Origin: CBDFGE01 sp965247055
GTDB taxonomy: Bacteria; Chloroflexota; Dehalococcoidia; Lucifugimonadales; JAGWBF01
Direction: 5' to 3'
Length of the DNA stretch: 64,000 bases
NCBI GenBank assembly: GCA_965247055.1
Contig: CBDFGE010000003.1
Coordinates: 186,001 to 250,000, forward strand
Part shown: one piece after another, positions 59,117 through 64,000 of the stretch
Numbering within the stretch: the first letter of the stretch is position 1
Layout of the letters: each line of letters starts with the position of its first letter
Position numbers and translations under genes: made by a program
Notes under the pieces: model-generated
Database searches by the model: none
What the model saw: the letters and a program-made list of their open reading frames with translations, nothing else
Told to the model about the DNA's origin: nothing

Positions 59117-60187
59117 ATGGATATCATAGAGTACATGGCGAAGCACGGCCACGAGCAACTCGTTTTATGCTCCGAGCCCTCGGTGGGGCTGCGGGCCTTT
59201 ATAGCAATCCACGATACAACCCTGGGCCCCGCGGTGGGCGGCGTTCGGATATGGCCCCACAGGACGGAAGAGGAAGCCATCATGGATGTGCTCCGCCTCG
59301 CCCGAGGTATGACCTACAAGTCGGCGGCGGCGGAGCTGCCCTTCGGAGGTGGCAAGGCCCTTATAATGGCCGATCCCCAGGTGGACAAGACCGAGGCCAT
59401 GCTCCGTGCCTACGGCAGGTACCTCGACACCCTTGGGGGCCGCTATATCACTACCACTGACGTGGGCTCCACAGGCCGCGACCTGGAGTACATAGCGCAG
59501 GAGACGAAACACGTGCTCGGCCTGCCCACTTCCATGGGGGGCAGCGGAGACACATCGGTCCTCACTGGCCTGGGGGTCTACATGGGGATGAAGGCCTGCG
59601 CCAAAGCGGTGTGGGGCTCGGACACGCTAACGGGCAGGACCGTGGCGATCCAGGGGTTTGGGAAGGTGGCCCACTACACCGCCAAGCATCTCCTCGAGGA
59701 AGGGGCAAGCCTGGTGGCCACCGACGTCTACGAGGGCGCCGTGGAGAAGGCCAGGGAGATGGGCGCCCGGGTCGTGCCCCCAGAGGATATCTACGACGTG
59801 CCGTGCGACATATTCTCCCCATGTGCCCTGGGAGGGGTGCTCAATGGACGTACAATCCCGCGACTGAGGTGCCGTATCATCGCAGGTGGTGCCAATAACC
59901 AGCTGCTCGACGACGAGGACGGAAACGACCTGCACCGCAGAGGCATCCTCTATGCTCCCGACTACGTCATCAACTCGGGCGGAGTGATCAACATCGCCTG
60001 CGAGCTGGACGGGGCCTACAGGGCGGAGCGCGCCAGGGAGATGACGGAGCGGATATACGAGACGATGGAGCGGGTATTGCACATAGCCTCCAGGGAGGAA
60101 ATACCCACTGCACGGGCCGCCGACAGGCTGGCGGAAGAGCGCATCAGATCCGTTAGCCGCGTAAAGGGCATCTATCGGCCCCGATAA
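59117..60187 (+). CDS. Leucine/phenylalanine-type amino-acid dehydrogenase (Glu/Leu/Phe/Val family)
   Basis: 356 residues. It deaminates an amino acid to the 2-oxo acid with NAD+, or the reverse. Catalytic lysines are Lys68 in RGMTYKSAAAELP and Lys80 in PFGGGKALI, the numbering of leucine dehydrogenase. The NAD-binding motif is VAIQGFGKVAHYTAKHLLEEG with Asp at the strand end (VATDVY). GGSGDTSVLTGLGVY is also typical. The short length points to leucine/branched-chain rather than glutamate. The ATG follows AAGGGG. A leader terminator may control it. Confidence 0.9.
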   Translation: MDIIEYMAKHGHEQLVLCSEPSVGLRAFIAIHDTTLGPAVGGVRIWPHRTEEEAIMDVLRLARGMTYKSAAAELPFGGGKALIMADPQVDKTEAMLRAYGRYLDTLGGRYITTTDVGSTGRDLEYIAQETKHVLGLPTSMGGSGDTSVLTGLGVYMGMKACAKAVWGSDTLTGRTVAIQGFGKVAHYTAKHLLEEGASLVATDVYEGAVEKAREMGARVVPPEDIYDVPCDIFSPCALGGVLNGRTIPRLRCRIIAGGANNQLLDDEDGNDLHRRGILYAPDYVINSGGVINIACELDGAYRAERAREMTERIYETMERVLHIASREEIPTARAADRLAEERIRSVSRVKGIYRPR

Positions 60188-60209
60188 CCAGAGCCGCCGG
60201 TGGGTCGTC

Positions 60210-60422
60210 CTACGCGGCGGCGGTGGGGGCTTCGAAGGCGGGCGTCTTGGTCCGGTGGGAGCTGTCACAGAAAGGTTTATTGTCCGAGTTACCGCACCGG
60301 CACAGCGAGACCCACTGGCCCTCGGGCAGCTTGAACTCGTTTCCATCCTGGTCCACCAGGGTCATGGGGCCCTCAACCCTGTACGGGCCGTTAAGCCTTA
60401 CGGTGATCTTAACATCCGCCAA
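60210..60422 (-). CDS. CDGSH-type iron-sulfur protein
   Basis: 70 residues, cytoplasmic. The [2Fe-2S] motif is CRCGNSDNKPFCDSSH, with three Cys and one His ligand; the usual CDGSH is CDSSH here. The short beta-rich N-terminus VKITVRLNGPYRVEG is typical of the small bacterial type. The start is TTG behind AGGAGGTCAC. Small CDGSH proteins take part in electron transfer or cluster handling; the partner is unknown. Confidence 0.9.
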   Translation of the reverse strand: MADVKITVRLNGPYRVEGPMTLVDQDGNEFKLPEGQWVSLCRCGNSDNKPFCDSSHRTKTPAFEAPTAAA

Positions 60423-60521
60423 GTGACCTCCTGTACTCTGATGGGACGCGGCCCATCGCCCGGTCTTTCGCGCTGTCTATTCTCCCACCGCCTCAAGGGG
60501 CGTGTCAATCGCAAGGTAAAT

Positions 60522-60893
60522 CTAGCCATACCCCAGTCCCTCCAGGTCCTCCTCACTCATCCCCAGGTAGTGGCCGACCTCGTGGAGCAGGGTCACCCTT
60601 ATCTCTTCGATGACCTGCCTTCGGGATGTACAGGCTGACTCTATGGCGCGCTGGAAAATGGTGATGGTGTCAGGCAGCGGCGGCGGCCCGCCCTCTCTCT
60701 CGGGCAGAGGGATGCCCGTGTACAGGCCGAATAGCTGGTCGCGGCCTTCGAGCCCGGCGGACTCCAGGTCATCGCCACTGGGCGAGTCCTCTATCAGTAT
60801 AGCCAGGTTCTCCAGGGAAGCTGCGACGTTCGGCGGCAGGTCCCGGAAGGCCCGGTCTACCAGCCTGTGAAACTCCCGCTGGGTAAGGCGCAT
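60522..60893 (-). CDS. Zincin-like metallopeptidase family protein (PF06262)
   Basis: 123 residues of the small minimal-metallopeptidase family. The zinc motif is LLHEVGHYLGMSEEDLEGLGYG, with the third ligand in the Glu/Asp-rich end. The N-terminus is TQREFHRLVDRAFRDLP, typical of the family. The ATG at 60893 overlaps the nfo stop (TGATG); a TTG one codon upstream is also possible. Proteolysis has not been shown for most members. Confidence 0.87.
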   Translation of the reverse strand: MRLTQREFHRLVDRAFRDLPPNVAASLENLAILIEDSPSGDDLESAGLEGRDQLFGLYTGIPLPEREGGPPPLPDTITIFQRAIESACTSRRQVIEEIRVTLLHEVGHYLGMSEEDLEGLGYG

Positions 60894-61759
60894 CAACCCT
60901 CCGGGGCCGTCCGGGCCCGGATAGCCTTCAGGATATCCAGGTTCTCCCGGTCGGGGCCCTTGTTCTCCATGCCGGGCACTTCCAGGAAGAAGGACACGTC
61001 CCGGAAGGCGGGGTGGCCCAGTATATTCTCGAATCCCTGGAGGCCGATATGCCCCTGGCCGATGTTCTCGTGGCGGTCGATCCCACCCCCCAATTCACAC
61101 TTGGAGTCGTTGGCGTGGACGGCCACCAGGTTCTCCAGCCCTATGCACTCGTCGAACTCCGACAGCATCGCCTCCAGCCCGTCTCGTGTGGCCACGTCGT
61201 ACCCCGCGGCGAAGGAGTGCTGGGTATCCAGGCATATCTTTAGCCGTCCCCGATGTGCCTCGTTCACTGCCGACATAATGCGGCCCAGCTCCTCGAACCG
61301 GGCGCCTATGTGCTGTCCCATCCCCGCCATGTTCTCCAGGGTGAGCCATGGTCCCGGGGGCGAGTTCTCCAGCACCCGCTCTATGCTGGAAACCGTCTGA
61401 CCGAAGATCGCCTCATAACCGGCGCCCTTGTGGCTGCCCGGGTGGAAGATGACCCCCTCGGCCGCTACCTCTCCCGCTAGGTTCATGTAGCTGATGAGCG
61501 AACCGATTCCCCGTTCCAAGAGCTCGGGGTTGGGGGTCCCCAGGTTTATGAGGTAGATGGCGTGGAAATATACCGGGGCGATGCCGGCAGCCTGTGCCTT
61601 GTCTCGGAAGGCGTGAGTTTGAGCCTCCGGTAGGGGTCTATACGACCAGCTTTGGGGAGATGAGCCGAAGATCTGTATGGCCTCGCACCCTATCTCTGCG
61701 GCCCGGTCCAGGGCTTTATCCAGGCCCCCTGCGGTGGAAACGTGGGCACCCAGCTTCAT
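60893..61759 (-). CDS. nfo: Endonuclease IV (AP endonuclease)
   Basis: 288-residue trinuclear-zinc TIM-barrel enzyme that cuts DNA at abasic sites in base-excision repair. Landmarks are MKLGAHVSTAGGLDKALDRA, IQIFGSSPQSW, VIFHPGSHKGAG, LTLENMAGMGQHIG, ICLDTQHSFAAGYD and HANDSKCELGGGIDRHENIG, with the zinc ligands in place. The ATG follows AAAGGGGGGG. It is coupled to the zincin gene by a TGATG overlap. Confidence 0.95.
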   Translation of the reverse strand: MKLGAHVSTAGGLDKALDRAAEIGCEAIQIFGSSPQSWSYRPLPEAQTHAFRDKAQAAGIAPVYFHAIYLINLGTPNPELLERGIGSLISYMNLAGEVAAEGVIFHPGSHKGAGYEAIFGQTVSSIERVLENSPPGPWLTLENMAGMGQHIGARFEELGRIMSAVNEAHRGRLKICLDTQHSFAAGYDVATRDGLEAMLSEFDECIGLENLVAVHANDSKCELGGGIDRHENIGQGHIGLQGFENILGHPAFRDVSFFLEVPGMENKGPDRENLDILKAIRARTAPEG

Positions 61760-61791
61760 GGCCCCCCCTTTCGGTGCCGCTGCCCTTCGGC

Positions 61792-61807
61792 GCAGGCTCT
61801 AGCCTGC
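61792..61807. terminator. hairpin between secF and nfo
   Basis: GCAGGCT/AGCCTGC arms with a tiny loop (61792-61798 and 61801-61807), between the secF stop and the nfo start on the minus strand. A short stem without a T run, so weak as a terminator. Confidence 0.4.
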
Positions 61808-61847
61808 AGCGTCGGGGAGCGGGAGCGTTCCAAGGGATACGAGGGGA

Positions 61848-62810
61848 TTATACGTCAGCGGCGGCTCGCCTTGCCAACGGGTGCCGGAGGAAGCGCAGCG
61901 CCTTCCTTATCTCGCCCTGCTCCCACATAACCAGGAACTGGCTGGCGATGCACACGGAGCTATAGGTGCCGACCATGACGCCGACGGCGAGCACCAGCAG
62001 GAATCCCCGGATGGTGGGGCCCCCAAAAAGGAGCAGCGCCAGCAGGACGAACAGCGTGGTAAAACTGGTATTGAGGGACCGCCCCAGCGTCTCCAGTATG
62101 CTGGCATTGACCACGCCCCCCAGCGGCCTGTCCACGTTTCTCGCCACGTTCTCCCGGATCCGGTCGAACACCACGATGGTGTCGTTCACGCTGTATCCCA
62201 GCACCAGCACGATCCCGACGATGAACATGGCGTTCACTTCCATGTTCATCACCTTACCCAATATGGAAAACAGGCCGATGATCAACGCCATGTCGTGAAC
62301 CAGCGCGAGGATGGCGGCGACCCCGTAGCGGAAGGAGTTGGGGATCCGTCGGAAGGCCCAGGTAACGTAAACGAGGATACCCATCGAGGCCAGCAGGACC
62401 ACGATCAAGGCGTTCCTGACCTGCTCGCGGGCCACGATAGCCGATACGCTGTTGAACTCTTTGAACTCGATCTCCGCCACGTTCCTCTGCAGCTCCCTCT
62501 CTATGAACGCCTGCTCCGAGATCTCGTTGCCATTCTCGTCCACCTTGGGCTCGTCCAGGACGTTGGTACGAATGAACACCGACCGCTCCCCCGTCTTCTG
62601 TATGAGGGCTTCTGAGTGGCCCAGCCGGACGAGTTCATCCCTGATATCCGTCTCAGAGACCGCCCGGGTAAAGGTGATGTCCAGGGCGGAGCCGCTGGTG
62701 AAGTCGATGCCCGGGTTGAGGGATGGGGGGATCATCAGGGAGATGAGTCCGGGAAGGATCACCAGCCCCGACAGGAGAAAGAACCAGGCCCGCTTTCCGA
62801 CGATGTCCAA
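61848..62810 (-). CDS. secF: Protein translocase subunit SecF
   Basis: 320-residue membrane partner of SecD that uses the proton gradient to complete protein export through SecYEG. The RND-type six-helix fold is clear: the first helix is followed by NPGIDFTSGSALDITF, then the P1-like domain to about residue 130, and VNAMFIVGIVLVLGYSVNDTIVVFDRIRENV in helices 4-5 (quoted in part). The start is TTG, 2 bases after the secD stop. Confidence 0.95.
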   Translation of the reverse strand: MDIVGKRAWFFLLSGLVILPGLISLMIPPSLNPGIDFTSGSALDITFTRAVSETDIRDELVRLGHSEALIQKTGERSVFIRTNVLDEPKVDENGNEISEQAFIERELQRNVAEIEFKEFNSVSAIVAREQVRNALIVVLLASMGILVYVTWAFRRIPNSFRYGVAAILALVHDMALIIGLFSILGKVMNMEVNAMFIVGIVLVLGYSVNDTIVVFDRIRENVARNVDRPLGGVVNASILETLGRSLNTSFTTLFVLLALLLFGGPTIRGFLLVLAVGVMVGTYSSVCIASQFLVMWEQGEIRKALRFLRHPLARRAAADV

Positions 62811-62812
62811 CT

Positions 62813-64000
62813 CTACTTACTCCCTCCCGCGACGCCCAGGGACTGCCTTCGGGCCTCCGGCGTGAAGAAGGCCATCTTCCTTCCCGCAGGGGTGAGGGCC
62901 AGTAGCTGGAGCATATTTCGGCTCACCATCATGGCGGTAAACATGCTCACCGACACGCCGATGACCAACGTCACTGCGAGGCCGGTTACCACGGGCGTTC
63001 CACCCCCCAGCCTGGACCCGAACAGGAAGAGGACCGCGCAGGTGATGATGGTGGAGACGTTGCCGTCCCGGATGGCGGGCCAGGCCCGCCGGAACCCCAC
63101 TTCCATGGAGGAAGCCAGGCTGCGGCCCGTCCTCAGCTCTTCCTTCATCCGCTCGAAGATGAGGATGTTGGCGTCCACCGCCATGCCTATGGATAGGATG
63201 AGCCCGGCGACTCCCGAGAGAGTAAGTGTGACGGGTATCAGCTTGAGGACAGCCAGCACGATAGCGGCGTATGTTAGCAGGGCCGTGGTCGCTACGAGCC
63301 CGGCCATGCGATAGTAGACCAGCATGAAGGCGAGGACCAGGGCCAAGCCAACGGCGCCGGCAATCAGGCTCCTGCGGAGGGAGTCGGCCCCGAGGAGCGC
63401 GTCCACGGTGGTCTCCCTGATTAGGGTGAGCGGGACTGGTAAGCGGCCCGACTCCAGCTGTATGACAATATCTCGCACCTCTTCGTTGGTAAAGCGGCCT
63501 GTGATCCTGGTGCGGCCGTCGGTTATGTGGGCGCTGATCACCGGTGCCACGAGCTGACGGTCATCCAGGAAGATGGGCATCCTTTTGGAATTGTCGCCGA
63601 CCAGGCGCCTCGTGAGGTCGCTGAATATGGCCGTGCCCGTGCCGTCGAACTCCAGGTTGACCTCCGGGGCGTTGGTCGTCGCGTTACGGGCGATGAAGGC
63701 CTTGTTGAGGTGTTCCCCGGTAAGGCCTATGTCTTTGTCTAAGTACCTCCCACCCCCTCCCAGCTCCAGCGGTTCGCAGGGATCACGCAGGCCGGCGGCG
63801 CTGGCGCTTTCCAGCTCGACCAGGGACACCAGGCATTCCCGCTCTTTGAAAACCAGGAGAGCCGTGCTTTTTATGAGTGCCTTAGCCCCTTCGATGCCAC
63901 CCGCCACCCGGGAGTCCACTATTACAGCGATGTTCTCTTTCAGCAGGTCGAGGACCCTCTCCTGCTCCTCCGTGCTCAGTGCGTCGTCGGTGCGGATGGT
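62813..64000 (-). CDS. secD: Protein translocase subunit SecD, partial (N-terminus beyond right edge)
   Basis: At least 396 codons are visible, open to the window edge. Landmarks are APEVNLEFDGTGTAIFSDLT and VISAHITDGRTRITGRFTNEE (P1/head), the RND-type helices VILSIGMAVDANILIFERMKEELRTG region (MAVDANILIFERMKEELR), and a C-terminal hydrophobic pair. The internal GTG at 63919 is not the start: the frame continues upstream (ENIAVIVDSRVAGGIEG). secD and secF are separate genes here, not fused, and coupled with a 2-base gap. Confidence 0.94.
   Translation of the reverse strand, partial: TIRTDDALSTEEQERVLDLLKENIAVIVDSRVAGGIEGAKALIKSTALLVFKERECLVSLVELESASAAGLRDPCEPLELGGGGRYLDKDIGLTGEHLNKAFIARNATTNAPEVNLEFDGTGTAIFSDLTRRLVGDNSKRMPIFLDDRQLVAPVISAHITDGRTRITGRFTNEEVRDIVIQLESGRLPVPLTLIRETTVDALLGADSLRRSLIAGAVGLALVLAFMLVYYRMAGLVATTALLTYAAIVLAVLKLIPVTLTLSGVAGLILSIGMAVDANILIFERMKEELRTGRSLASSMEVGFRRAWPAIRDGNVSTIITCAVLFLFGSRLGGGTPVVTGLAVTLVIGVSVSMFTAMMVSRNMLQLLALTPAGRKMAFFTPEARRQSLGVAGGSK

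Noticed and set aside
1..64000. tRNA, rRNA, CRISPR arrays, insertion sequences, prophage genes
   Set aside because: I looked through the intergenic regions and products by eye and saw none; a tRNA-Sec gene in particular was not found near selB. A covariance search would be needed to be sure.

Overview
The window looks like a chromosomal segment of a high-GC bacterium of the phylum Chloroflexota, most likely class Dehalococcoidia and close to the SAR202-type lineages. This is inferred from the gene families; no 16S gene or other definitive marker is present. The pointers are a DUF2298 'YYY' membrane protein next to a TIGR03663-type glycosyltransferase (families shared by Chloroflexi and Archaea), many flavin oxidoreductases and class III CoA-transferases, a DUF3090/SCO1664 pair, and compact gene packing with many GTG and TTG starts.

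Layout. 1-3.99 kb: F1Fo ATP synthase operon on the minus strand (atpZ/I-like, atpB, an unannotated 33-residue membrane peptide, atpE, atpF, atpH, atpA running off the left edge), driven by a clear sigma70-type promoter. 4-9.4 kb: a bifunctional-nuclease-family protein with its own promoter, then two large membrane proteins for surface glycosylation, one broken by a one-base frameshift. 9.5-11.9 kb: ftsY, rnc and a thioredoxin-fold DsbA/FrnE-like gene whose active-site Cys codon is TGA, followed by a bSECIS-like hairpin; I read it as a selenoprotein. 12.2-13.7 kb: an orphan histidine kinase. 13.8-31 kb: peptide and small-molecule catabolism (CocE esterase, M20 peptidase, amidohydrolase, gamma-glutamyltransferase, DUF1501/DUF1800 pair, NHL protein, FAD oxidase, dienelactone hydrolase) plus a TlpA/CcdA redox pair. 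30.3-35.9 kb: two tandem polysaccharide-deacetylase-fold enzymes, a PH-like membrane protein, two zinc-ribbon membrane proteins (one apparently starting at ACG), and the SCO1664/DUF3090 pair. 36-47 kb: a catabolic block with a TPP enzyme, hydrolases, an FMN reductase, two luciferase-like monooxygenases, two CaiB/BaiF subunits (one lacking the catalytic Asp) and an AhpD-fold protein. 47-51.5 kb: inositol phosphatase, trpS, PHP phosphoesterase, nitroreductase, holA. 51.6-60.2 kb: small membrane protein, a ychF remnant, hemW, selB and a tightly overlapped nurA-X-herA DNA end-processing cassette, then an amino-acid dehydrogenase behind a leader with an intrinsic terminator. 60.2-64 kb: CDGSH protein, zincin peptidase, endonuclease IV, secF and secD (running off the right edge).

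How it fits together. selB supplies the elongation factor needed to decode UGA in the DsbA-like gene 40 kb away, so the two support each other; selA, selC and selD are not in this window. The flavin reductase, monooxygenases, CoA-transferases and FAD oxidases suggest a heterotroph degrading recalcitrant organic matter aerobically. Two apparent one-base losses in G/C homopolymers (about 6618 and 23039) may be real mutations or assembly errors. No tRNA, rRNA, CRISPR array, insertion sequence or prophage was recognised.
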